From NCBI GenBank assembly GCA_900770405.1, contig CAAGKL010000248.1:1-12515 (forward strand): 12,515 nt of DNA, written 5' to 3'. The notes under the pieces are model-generated. The model ran no database searches and was not told the origin of the DNA. It was given only the letters and a program-made list of their open reading frames with translations. A program made the position numbers and the translations under genes. Source of the stretch: Clostridia bacterium (lineage in GTDB: Bacteria; Bacillota; Clostridia; UBA1381). This document shows, in pieces, positions 6,713-12,515 of the stretch (position 1 is its first letter; every line of letters begins with the position of its first letter).

Positions 6713-7099
6713 ATGAGAAAGTTTAATATCACCGTAAACGGTACAACATATGAGGTTGACGTAGAAGAGGTAGGCGGCGTTCAGACGGCAGCCCCCGCTC
6801 CGGTACAGACAGCAGCCCCCGCTCCGGTACAGACAGCGGCCCCCGCTCCGGCGGCTGCACCTGCTCCGGCAGCAGCTCCCGCGGGCGCAAAGACAATCAC
6901 CGCGCCGATGCCCGGAACAATTGTTTCGGTCAAGGTTAATGTCGGCGACACGGTTAAAAACGGCGACCTGGTAGCAGTGCTTGAGGCGATGAAGATGGAG
7001 AACGAAATCTTCTCGAATACCGACGGAAAGGTTGTCGGCGTGAGCGCGGCTGCGGGAGCTACGGTAAATACCGGCGATGTAATCGTTTCTATCGGCTGA
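6713..7099 (+). CDS. mmdC: Biotin carboxyl carrier protein of the decarboxylase
   Basis: This protein carries the biotin that shuttles CO2 between the soluble carboxyltransferase(s) and the membrane pump. It has 128 residues: a short N-terminal domain (MRKFNITVNGTTYEVDVEE, about 1-19) typical of Oad/Mmd carriers, an Ala/Pro linker (23-59) that includes three perfect VQTAAPAP octads (23-46), and a biotinyl domain (60-128). The biotin attachment motif EAMKMEN (91-97) is intact, with K94 as the biotinylated lysine. The ATG follows AAAGGAAT. It is the only biotin carrier in the operon, and both carboxyltransferases (MmdA and the 5S-type subunit) lack a carrier domain, so they would have to share it. 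Confidence 0.95.
   Translation: MRKFNITVNGTTYEVDVEEVGGVQTAAPAPVQTAAPAPVQTAAPAPAAAPAPAAAPAGAKTITAPMPGTIVSVKVNVGDTVKNGDLVAVLEAMKMENEIFSNTDGKVVGVSAAAGATVNTGDVIVSIG
6779..6850 (+). repeat. Three tandem 24 bp repeats in mmdC (VQTAAPAP x3)
   Basis: Copies lie at 6779-6802, 6803-6826 and 6827-6850. The copies differ by only a few third-position bases, so the duplication looks recent or is kept homogeneous. They encode part of the flexible linker between the N-terminal and biotinyl domains. Copy number could vary between strains and change the reach of the biotin arm. Confidence 0.9.
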
Positions 7100-7144
7100 T
7101 TTTGCCATTTGCAGTTTTTAAATTAAGGAAAGTGGTGAAATGAA

Positions 7145-8386
7145 GTGTTAGAAAATTTAGCGGGCTTCTGGACAAATACGGGTCTGTACGCGCTTTTTGC
7201 GTACGGAACGCTGCCCGGAATTAAAACAATAATTATGATAGGCATTGCTTGCGTGCTGCTCTACCTTGCCATTGTGAAGGAATATGAGCCGCTGCTTCTG
7301 GTGCCGATTGCATTCGGTATGCTTTTGTCAAACCTGCCGATGCTCAAGGACTCGAGCGCGATTATGATGCACTCGGAATTTTTCACCGACCCTCAGTATA
7401 TGATTGAAGGAAAATATATTGACGTCGGGCATATCTGCCGCCATGGCGGGCTGTTGGATATATTGTATCTGGGCGTTAAGCTCGGAATTTATCCGCCGCT
7501 CATCTTTGTCGGCATAGGCTGTATGACCGATTTCGGGCCGCTGATTGCGAACCCGAAGAGCCTTCTGCTCGGCGCGGCTGCGCAGTTTGGCGTATTCTTC
7601 ACCTTTGTCGGCGCACTTGTGCTGAGCGCACTTGTGCCGGCAATCAGCTTCGGCGTAAAGGAGGCTGCGTCCATCGGTATCATCGGCGGCGCAGACGGTC
7701 CGACGGCAATTTACGTTACAAAAACCCTCGCACCGGCGCTCCTGCCGGCAATCGCGGTTGCGGCATATTCCTATATGGCGCTTATCCCGATTATCCAGCC
7801 GCCGTTTATGAAGCTTTTGACGACAAAGAAGATGAGAATGACGGTTATGGACCAGCTTCGCCCGGTATCAAAAACCGAGAAAATTCTCTTCCCGATTATC
7901 GTTACAATCGTAGTCGGGCTCATCATTCCGGACGCTGTTTCGCTGGTGGGCTGCCTTATGCTCGGTAACCTGTTCAAGGAGTCGGGCGTGTGCGACAGAC
8001 TTTGCAAGACGGCGCAGAATGAGCTTATGAACATAGTCACAATATTCCTCGGCGTGACGGTCGGCGCAACCGCGGTTGCGGACAGCTTTTTGTCGGCGCA
8101 GACAATCGGTATCGTCGTGCTCGGACTTATCGCGTTCTGCTTCTCGACAATCGGCGGTCTGCTTTTGGGCGACCTGATGTATATACTTACAAAGGGTAAG
8201 GTTAATCCGCTCATCGGCTCGGCGGGCGTAAGTGCCGTTCCTATGGCGGCGCGCGTGTCGCAGGTTGTCGGACAGAAGGAAAATCCGTCAAACTTCCTCT
8301 TGATGCACGCTATGGGACCGAACGTTGCTGGCGTTATCGGCTCTGCCGTTGCAGCGGGCGTATTTTTGTCGATGTATGCGAAATAA
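7145..8386 (+). CDS. mmdB: Na+-pumping decarboxylase beta subunit (OadB/MmdB)
   Basis: This multi-spanning membrane protein of 413 residues decarboxylates carboxybiotin and couples the release to Na+ export. Key motifs are EYEPLLLVPIAFG (46-58), GGADGPTAIYV (181-191), NPLIGSAGVSAVPMAARVSQ (354-373) and GPNVAGVIGSAVAAG (391-405). D184, N354, S363 and R370 keep the spacing of Klebsiella OadB D203, N373, S382 and R389, residues reported as important for Na+ transport, so the pump looks functional. The start is a GTG at 7145 with GGTGA (7134-7138) six bases upstream. An ATG at 7140 in another frame stops after three codons. About ten hydrophobic segments are seen. It lies 45 bp after mmdC. Confidence 0.95.
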   Translation: MLENLAGFWTNTGLYALFAYGTLPGIKTIIMIGIACVLLYLAIVKEYEPLLLVPIAFGMLLSNLPMLKDSSAIMMHSEFFTDPQYMIEGKYIDVGHICRHGGLLDILYLGVKLGIYPPLIFVGIGCMTDFGPLIANPKSLLLGAAAQFGVFFTFVGALVLSALVPAISFGVKEAASIGIIGGADGPTAIYVTKTLAPALLPAIAVAAYSYMALIPIIQPPFMKLLTTKKMRMTVMDQLRPVSKTEKILFPIIVTIVVGLIIPDAVSLVGCLMLGNLFKESGVCDRLCKTAQNELMNIVTIFLGVTVGATAVADSFLSAQTIGIVVLGLIAFCFSTIGGLLLGDLMYILTKGKVNPLIGSAGVSAVPMAARVSQVVGQKENPSNFLLMHAMGPNVAGVIGSAVAAGVFLSMYAK

Positions 8387-8410
8387 TGCAGATTACAAGG
8401 AGTGAAATAA

Positions 8411-9811
8411 ATGGCTAACAAGGTTAAAATTACGGAAACCGTTTTGCGCGACGCGCATCAGTCGCTGATTGCGACGAGAATGACCACCGCCGAAATGCTT
8501 CCTATTATAGATAAGCTCGACAAGGTCGGCTATAATGCGCTCGAGGCGTGGGGCGGCGCGACATTTGACGCGTGCCTGCGCTTTCTGAACGAGGATCCCT
8601 GGGACAGACTTCGCAAAATCAGGGATAAGGCGAAGAATACCAAACTGCAGATGCTTTTCCGCGGACAGAATATCCTCGGCTACAGACATTACGCAGACGA
8701 CGTTGTTGAGTATTTCGTTCAGAAATCAATCGCAAACGGTATTGATATTATCAGAATTTTCGACGCGCTCAACGATGTGCGCAACTTAAAGTGCGCAATC
8801 GACGCGACAAAGAAAGAAAAGGGTCACGTTCAGGCGGCGATTTCCTACACAATCAGCCCGGTTCATAACGTTGAAAGCTTTGTAACGCTTGCAAAGCAGC
8901 TTGAGGAAATGGGCGCGGATTCAATCTGCATCAAGGATATGGCGGGACTTTTGGTTCCTTACACGGCGTATGAGCTCGTGAAGGCGCTGAAGGAAACAGT
9001 CAAAATTCCTATTGAAATGCACACGCACTACACCTCGGGTGTTGCGTCGATGACATACCTGAAGGCTATCGAAGCGGGCGCGGATATAATCGACTGCGCG
9101 ATGTCGCCTCTGGCGATGGGCACAAGCCAGCCGGCTACCGAGCCGATGGTTGCGACCCTGGCGGGCACGCCGTACGATACGGGGCTCGACCTTGACCTTT
9201 TGAGCGAGATTGCCGACTACTTCAAGCCGCTGCGAGAGAAGTATATCGAAAGCGGATTTATGAGCACAAAGGTTATGGGCGTGGACGTAAATACGCTGCG
9301 CTATCAGGTGCCCGGCGGTATGCTGTCGAACCTCGTTTCGCAGCTTAAGCAGCAGGGCAAGGAGGATAAGCTTGACGAGGTGCTCAAGGAGGTTCCGCGC
9401 GTAAGAGAGGATTTGGGCTACCCGCCGCTCGTTACACCGTCGAGCCAGATTGTCGGAACACAGGCTGTTCTGAACGTGCTTATGGGCGAGCGCTATAAGA
9501 TGATTTCCAAGGAAACAAAGGGCATTGTCCGCGGCGAGTACGGCAAGACGCCGGTTGAGATTAAGCCGGAGATTATCGAGAAAATTATCGGCAACGATAA
9601 GAGAATTACCTGCCGTCCGGCAGACCTTTTAAAGCCCGAACTCGAGACTGTAAAGAAAGAGTGCGCGGAGTGGATTGAGCAGGACGAGGATGTGCTTTCC
9701 TATGCACTGTTCGGTCAGGTTGCGACGAAATTCTTCCAGCAGCGCCAGGCGGCAAAATACAAAATCGACCCTGATATGGTAAACCGTGAGGATATGACTC
9801 ACCCGGTGTAA
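8411..9811 (+). CDS. Pyruvate/oxaloacetate carboxyltransferase subunit (PycB/OadA/5S type)
   Basis: This 466-residue TIM-barrel carboxyltransferase moves a carboxyl group between biotin and pyruvate/oxaloacetate. The HMGL-like barrel shows LRDAHQS (12-18, metal ligand D14), the IKDMAG lysine (K175, the usual carbamylated residue) and MHTHYT (203-208, metal ligands H204 and H206). The PYC/OADA conserved domain follows to the end. Oxaloacetate decarboxylase alpha is usually near 590 residues with a C-terminal biotinyl domain; that domain is absent here, as in the separate 5S subunit of transcarboxylase or some PycB proteins, so it must use MmdC. The start follows AAGGAGTGA (8397-8405). It is the last gene of the operon, 24 bp after mmdB. 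Whether it acts as oxaloacetate decarboxylase, transcarboxylase 5S subunit, or pyruvate carboxylase B with a distant biotin carboxylase is open. Confidence 0.93.
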   Translation: MANKVKITETVLRDAHQSLIATRMTTAEMLPIIDKLDKVGYNALEAWGGATFDACLRFLNEDPWDRLRKIRDKAKNTKLQMLFRGQNILGYRHYADDVVEYFVQKSIANGIDIIRIFDALNDVRNLKCAIDATKKEKGHVQAAISYTISPVHNVESFVTLAKQLEEMGADSICIKDMAGLLVPYTAYELVKALKETVKIPIEMHTHYTSGVASMTYLKAIEAGADIIDCAMSPLAMGTSQPATEPMVATLAGTPYDTGLDLDLLSEIADYFKPLREKYIESGFMSTKVMGVDVNTLRYQVPGGMLSNLVSQLKQQGKEDKLDEVLKEVPRVREDLGYPPLVTPSSQIVGTQAVLNVLMGERYKMISKETKGIVRGEYGKTPVEIKPEIIEKIIGNDKRITCRPADLLKPELETVKKECAEWIEQDEDVLSYALFGQVATKFFQQRQAAKYKIDPDMVNREDMTHPV

Positions 9812-9826
9812 GGGTCAATAATAAGT

Positions 9827-9863
9827 AAAAAACGAGCCCTACGGTGTAGGGCTCGTTTTTTTT
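9827..9863. terminator. Intrinsic terminator of the mmd operon
   Basis: A perfect 10 bp GC-rich stem (9833-9842 with 9846-9855) with a three-base loop is extended by six A-T pairs (9827-9832 with 9856-9861) and ends in eight T (9856-9863). The A-run on the 5' side means it could also terminate leftward transcription. It follows the last operon gene by 15 bp. Confidence 0.95.
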
Positions 9864-9995
9864 ACGCAATTTTCAGAAATTGATGTGTTTTTCGATTTTA
9901 GACTATTGCATTTGCGCCCGAAAAGTATTATAATAAAAGTGTTAAATTGTGGTATTTGCCATATATTGCGGTTGTTTTATGGTGAAAATAACGAA

Positions 9996-10024
9996 TTGAC
10001 AAATTATCGCAACAGTAATAAAAT
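9996..10024 (+). promoter_or_regulatory. Probable fucI promoter
   Basis: TTGACA (9996-10001, six of six) and TAAAAT (10019-10024, five of six) are 17 bp apart. Transcription would start near 10031, giving a leader of about 110 nt. The second TTGACA at 10037-10042 has no matching -10 box, so it more likely lies within the transcribed leader. Confidence 0.7.
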
Positions 10025-10054
10025 TAAATATGTGAATTGACAAAATTGTAACGC

Positions 10055-10080
10055 ATCCGCAGGCGGTGCGGCGGATTTTT
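10055..10080 (+). terminator. Terminator-like hairpin in the fucI leader (possible attenuator)
   Basis: ATCCGC (10055-10060) can pair with GCGGAT (10071-10076), followed by T to 10080. An alternative hairpin, CCGCA (10057-10061) with TGCGG (10067-10071), uses the same bases. It lies downstream of the predicted start site and upstream of fucI, the position of an attenuator. The stem is short, so strength is uncertain. Confidence 0.45.
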
Positions 10081-10094
10081 CAATAACGTAAGCT

Positions 10095-10111
10095 TCGGCA
10101 GATTTTGCCGA
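10095..10111 (+). promoter_or_regulatory. Second hairpin in the fucI leader
   Basis: TCGGCA (10095-10100) and TGCCGA (10106-10111) form a perfect 6 bp stem with a five-base loop, 19 bases before the ribosome binding site. There is no T-run after it. It may be part of a switchable leader or only a stabilising stem. Confidence 0.45.
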
Positions 10112-10143
10112 TATACAAATACATAAAACAGGGAGGATTTTTT

Positions 10144-11925
10144 ATGAAACCAACAATAGGTATCAGACCGACCATTGACGGACGGTGGGGCGGCGTGCGC
10201 GAGAGTCTTGAGGAAAAGACGATGGCGATGGCGAATGCCGCGAAGGAGCTGATTGAGAAGAATGTGCGCTATCAGGACGGCACGCCCGTGAAGTGCGTGA
10301 TTTCGCCCTGCACAATCGGCGGCGGCGCCGAGGCGGCAAAGTGCGCGGAATTTTTCGCGTCGCAGAATGTCTGCGCAAGCTTGGCGGTAACACCCTGCTG
10401 GTGCTACGGCTCGGAGACGATGGATTTGTCGGGCGACACGATTAAGGCGGTATGGGGCTTTAACGGCACCGAGCGCCCGGGCGCGGTTTACCTTGCGGCG
10501 GTTATGGCGGCGTTTGCACAGAGGGGCTTGCCGGCATTTTCGATGTACGGCCACGATGTCCAGGATATTGATGACAACACCGTCCCCGATGATGTTGCGG
10601 AGAAGATGCTGCGCTGGGCAAGAGCGGCAATCGCGGCGGGGCAGATGAAGGACAAGGCGTACGTGAACCTCGGCGGCGTGGCGATGGGTATTGCGGGCTC
10701 GTACTGCGATATGTCGTTTATGCAGAAGTATCTGGGTATCCGCGCGGAGTTTGTTGATTTGACGGAAATCCTGCGCAGAATTACGCTTGAAATTTACGAT
10801 AAGGACGAATATAATAAGGCGCTCGCGTGGATTCGGGCGAATTGCCCTGAGGGCTTTGATAAGAACAAGGGCAAGAATTTCCCCGAAATCATAAAGAAGT
10901 CGAAGGTTGTTCCGGCGGATAAGGATTGGGAATTTATCGCGAAGTTCACGATTATCGTGCACGATATTCTCTACGGAAATCCCAAGCTCGACGAGCTGGG
11001 CTGGCACGAGGAGGCGCTGGGCAAGAATGCAATCGCCGGCGGTTTCCAGGGACAGAGAAACTGGACCGACTGGCTGCCGAACGCCGACTTTACCGAGGCG
11101 ATTATGGCGAGCTCGTTCAACTGGAACGGCAAGAAAATGCCTACGCCGTTTGCGACCGAGAATGATACGCTCAACGGCATCTCAATGATGTTCGCGACGC
11201 TGCTTACCGGCAAAGCGCCGGCATTCCACGATGTTCGTACGTACTGGTCGCCCGAGGCGGTTGAGCGCGTTACCGGCAAAAAGCTCACCGGCACGGCGGC
11301 AAACGGCATAATTCACCTCATCAATTCCGGCGCAACGGCGCTGGATTGCACCGGCGCGGCGAAGGACGCGGACGGAAACGGCACGCAGAAGGCTTGGTGG
11401 GATATGACCGATGCGGATATTAAGGCTTGCCTGGCGGCAACGGATTGGTGCAGAGCCGATTATGAGTATTTCCGCGGCGGCGGCTTCTCGAGCCATTTCA
11501 GAACCCACGCGGAGATGCCCGTTACAATGCTGAGAGTAAATATTGTCGAGGGCATCGGCCCCGTTATCCAGATTGCCGAGGGCTATACCTGCAATCTGCC
11601 CGATGATATTCACGAAAAGCTCGACAAGAGAACCGACCCGACCTGGCCGACAACCTGGTTTGCGCCGATCCTGACGGGTCACGGCGCGTTTACCGATGTG
11701 TATTCGGTTATGGCGAACTGGGGCGCGAATCACGGCGTAACGGTCGGCGGGCATATCGGCGCGGATCTGATTACGCTCTGCTCGATGCTCAGAATCCCGG
11801 TTACAATGCACAATGTGCCGGAGGAGAAGGTTTACCGTCCGCACGCGTGGTCTGCATTCGGTACGGAGGACGCACAGGCGGCGGATTACGCGGCGTGCAA
11901 GAAGTACGGACCGATGTACAGATAA
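10144..11925 (+). CDS. fucI: L-fucose isomerase
   Basis: This enzyme interconverts L-fucose and L-fuculose (and usually D-arabinose and D-ribulose), the first step of fucose catabolism, in the cytoplasm with Mn2+. The ATG at 10144 follows GGGAGGA by six bases and gives 593 residues, against 591 in E. coli FucI. The start MKPTIGIRPTIDGRWGGVRE (1-20) is typical. The metal site is intact: E339 in ATENDTLNG, D363 in HDVRTYWSP and H530 in NWGANHG have the same spacing as E. coli E337, D361 and H528. No fuculose kinase, aldolase or fucose transporter gene is seen nearby, and the gene has its own promoter and terminator, so it is probably monocistronic. A D-arabinose role is possible. Confidence 0.95.
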   Translation: MKPTIGIRPTIDGRWGGVRESLEEKTMAMANAAKELIEKNVRYQDGTPVKCVISPCTIGGGAEAAKCAEFFASQNVCASLAVTPCWCYGSETMDLSGDTIKAVWGFNGTERPGAVYLAAVMAAFAQRGLPAFSMYGHDVQDIDDNTVPDDVAEKMLRWARAAIAAGQMKDKAYVNLGGVAMGIAGSYCDMSFMQKYLGIRAEFVDLTEILRRITLEIYDKDEYNKALAWIRANCPEGFDKNKGKNFPEIIKKSKVVPADKDWEFIAKFTIIVHDILYGNPKLDELGWHEEALGKNAIAGGFQGQRNWTDWLPNADFTEAIMASSFNWNGKKMPTPFATENDTLNGISMMFATLLTGKAPAFHDVRTYWSPEAVERVTGKKLTGTAANGIIHLINSGATALDCTGAAKDADGNGTQKAWWDMTDADIKACLAATDWCRADYEYFRGGGFSSHFRTHAEMPVTMLRVNIVEGIGPVIQIAEGYTCNLPDDIHEKLDKRTDPTWPTTWFAPILTGHGAFTDVYSVMANWGANHGVTVGGHIGADLITLCSMLRIPVTMHNVPEEKVYRPHAWSAFGTEDAQAADYAACKKYGPMYR

Positions 11926-11931
11926 AAATTT

Positions 11932-11960
11932 TGCGGCAGCATAAGCTGTCGCATTTTTTT
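11932..11960 (+). terminator. Intrinsic terminator of fucI
   Basis: A 9 bp stem (11932-11940 with 11945-11953, one G-T pair) with loop ATAA is followed by seven T (11954-11960). It begins six bases after the fucI stop codon and isolates fucI from the next gene. Confidence 0.92.
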
Positions 11961-11970
11961 GCCCGAAATA

Positions 11971-12000
11971 TGGACAAAACCGTGGTTTTTGTGGTATAAT
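11971..12000 (+). promoter_or_regulatory. Promoter of the DUF1275 gene
   Basis: TGGACA (11971-11976) and a perfect TATAAT (11995-12000) are 18 bp apart, and TG at 11992-11993 makes an extended -10. Transcription should start near 12007. The -10 box lies inside an inverted repeat (11981-11987 and 12001-12007), suggesting a repressor site. Confidence 0.75.
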
Positions 12001-12007
12001 AACCACG
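11981..12007. promoter_or_regulatory. Inverted repeat enclosing the -10 box (putative operator)
   Basis: CGTGGTT (11981-11987) and AACCACG (12001-12007) are perfect 7 bp arms with a 13 bp spacer that contains the -10 box. A second GTGGT (11991-11995) gives an overlapping tighter dyad with ACCAC (12002-12006). A protein bound here would block the promoter. The regulator is unknown. Confidence 0.5.
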
Positions 12008-12043
12008 TATGGGAATCTTGAACATAGCAGGGGGCGGGAATTG

Positions 12044-12515
12044 ATGAATTTTTTGAGAAGGCTGATACCGGGGCAGATGTCCGATTCGCTGTTCACCGCA
12101 AGCTTTATAATAATTTCGGGCGGTATGCAGGACGCGTACACGTACTGGTGCCGCGATAAGGTTTTCGCAAACGGTCAGACGGGCAATGTCGTGCTTATGA
12201 GCGCAAATCTTTTTGAGGGGAATTGGCATAATACGGTGCGGTATATGATACCGCTTTTGTCCTTTATGCTCGGGATTTTTATTGCGCAGAGCGTGCAGCA
12301 CAGGTATAAAAATATGCAGAAAATCCATTGGCGGCAGATTATTATTCTGTTTGAAATTCTGCTGCTGTTCGGTGTCGGGTTTATCCCGGAGACGGTTAAT
12401 TTTGCCGCAAATGCGGCGGTGTCATTTGTCTGCGCACTGCAGGTGCAGACCTTCCGCAAGGTGCGCGGACACGTGTATGCCAGCACAATGTGCATCGGCA
12501 ATATGCGTAGCGGAA
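12044..12515 (+). CDS. YoaK/DUF1275 family membrane protein (3' end outside window)
   Basis: The first 157 codons are present; the reading frame is open at the window edge. The protein has several hydrophobic segments (about 15-29, 66-82, 99-115, 118-135). It carries the two family hallmarks: DAYTYW with VFANGQTGNVVL (30-51) and FVCALQVQTFRKVRG with HVYASTMCIGNMRSG (128-157). DUF1275 proteins are small integral membrane proteins of unknown function, sometimes annotated as transporters without good proof. The ATG at 12044 is preceded by a G-rich but poor Shine-Dalgarno (12030-12038). It overlaps the stop of an 11-codon upstream frame (12009-12044) as TGATG, so the start may depend on coupling. 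It has its own promoter. Confidence 0.9.
   Translation, partial: MNFLRRLIPGQMSDSLFTASFIIISGGMQDAYTYWCRDKVFANGQTGNVVLMSANLFEGNWHNTVRYMIPLLSFMLGIFIAQSVQHRYKNMQKIHWRQIIILFEILLLFGVGFIPETVNFAANAAVSFVCALQVQTFRKVRGHVYASTMCIGNMRSG

Larger units (their letters stand above)
9864..10143 (+). other. Intergenic control region before fucI
   Basis: No gene is seen in this A/T-rich stretch. It holds a weak possible promoter (TTGCAT 9906-9911, TATAAT 9929-9934), a better promoter (9996-10024), a second copy of the 11 bp GAATTGACAAA (9993-10003 and 10034-10044), a terminator-like hairpin (10055-10080) and a second hairpin (10095-10111) before the ribosome binding site GGGAGGA (10131-10137). I recognise no known riboswitch class. 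Confidence 0.6.

Noticed and set aside
9906..9934. A second fucI promoter (TTGCAT, 17 bp, TATAAT)
   Set aside because: The -10 is perfect but the -35 matches in only three of six positions. I mention it as weak and do not call it.
10105..10143. An upstream TTG start for fucI
   Set aside because: The codon lies within a leader hairpin without a ribosome binding site. The ATG at 10144 has a strong one and matches the normal FucI N terminus and length.
10024..12141. Two long minus-strand frames (about 320 codons each) opposite fucI
   Set aside because: They are antisense shadows of fucI. One runs through the fucI terminator and into the start of the DUF1275 gene, and neither has a family motif or a sensible start.

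Overview
The window looks like a chromosomal segment from an anaerobic, fermentative member of the Firmicutes, most likely class Clostridia. Three things suggest this: the ctsR-mcsA-mcsB-clpC heat-shock operon, the sigma-A type promoters (TTGACA or TTGAAA, 17 bp, TATAAT) with strong GGAGG ribosome binding sites, and a Na+-pump type biotin-dependent decarboxylase cluster. Coding DNA is rich in GCG, GGC and GAG codons while the intergenic DNA is very A+T rich. I cannot name a genus.

Layout. (1) At 1-18, on the minus strand, only the first six codons of a divergent gene are visible, with a convincing leftward promoter at 48-76. (2) At 192-4555 lies the CtsR regulon operon: repressor CtsR, a short McsA, the arginine kinase McsB and the unfoldase ClpC. 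It is read from a near-consensus promoter (117-145) directly followed by a CtsR operator (156-178) and closed by an intrinsic terminator (4563-4596). (3) At 4750-9811 lies a five-gene operon with its own promoter and a strong terminator. It encodes a methylmalonyl-CoA-type carboxyltransferase (MmdA), a small membrane anchor (MmdD/OadG), a biotin carrier (MmdC), the membrane Na+-pump beta subunit (MmdB/OadB), and a second, pyruvate/oxaloacetate-type carboxyltransferase (PycB/OadA 5S type). (4) After a 332 bp intergenic region with a promoter and two leader hairpins comes an L-fucose isomerase (10144-11925) with its own terminator. (5) At 12044 a YoaK/DUF1275 membrane protein begins and runs off the right edge.

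How the genes work together. The first operon encodes a self-regulated protein quality-control circuit. CtsR represses the operon, McsB (with McsA) phosphorylates arginines on CtsR and on misfolded proteins, and ClpC, which keeps both phosphoarginine-reading glutamates, delivers marked proteins to ClpP (not in the window). In the second operon no biotin carboxylase is present, so the enzymes should move or release CO2 without ATP. MmdA plus MmdB/C/D is enough for a Na+-pumping methylmalonyl-CoA decarboxylase. The co-transcribed 5S-type subunit would let the same biotin carrier exchange carboxyl groups with pyruvate/oxaloacetate, as in the Wood-Werkman transcarboxylase. This hybrid of pump and transcarboxylase is the most interesting feature of the window. 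Fucose isomerase could feed the same propionate/propanediol metabolism, but that link is inference, because it has its own promoter and terminator.
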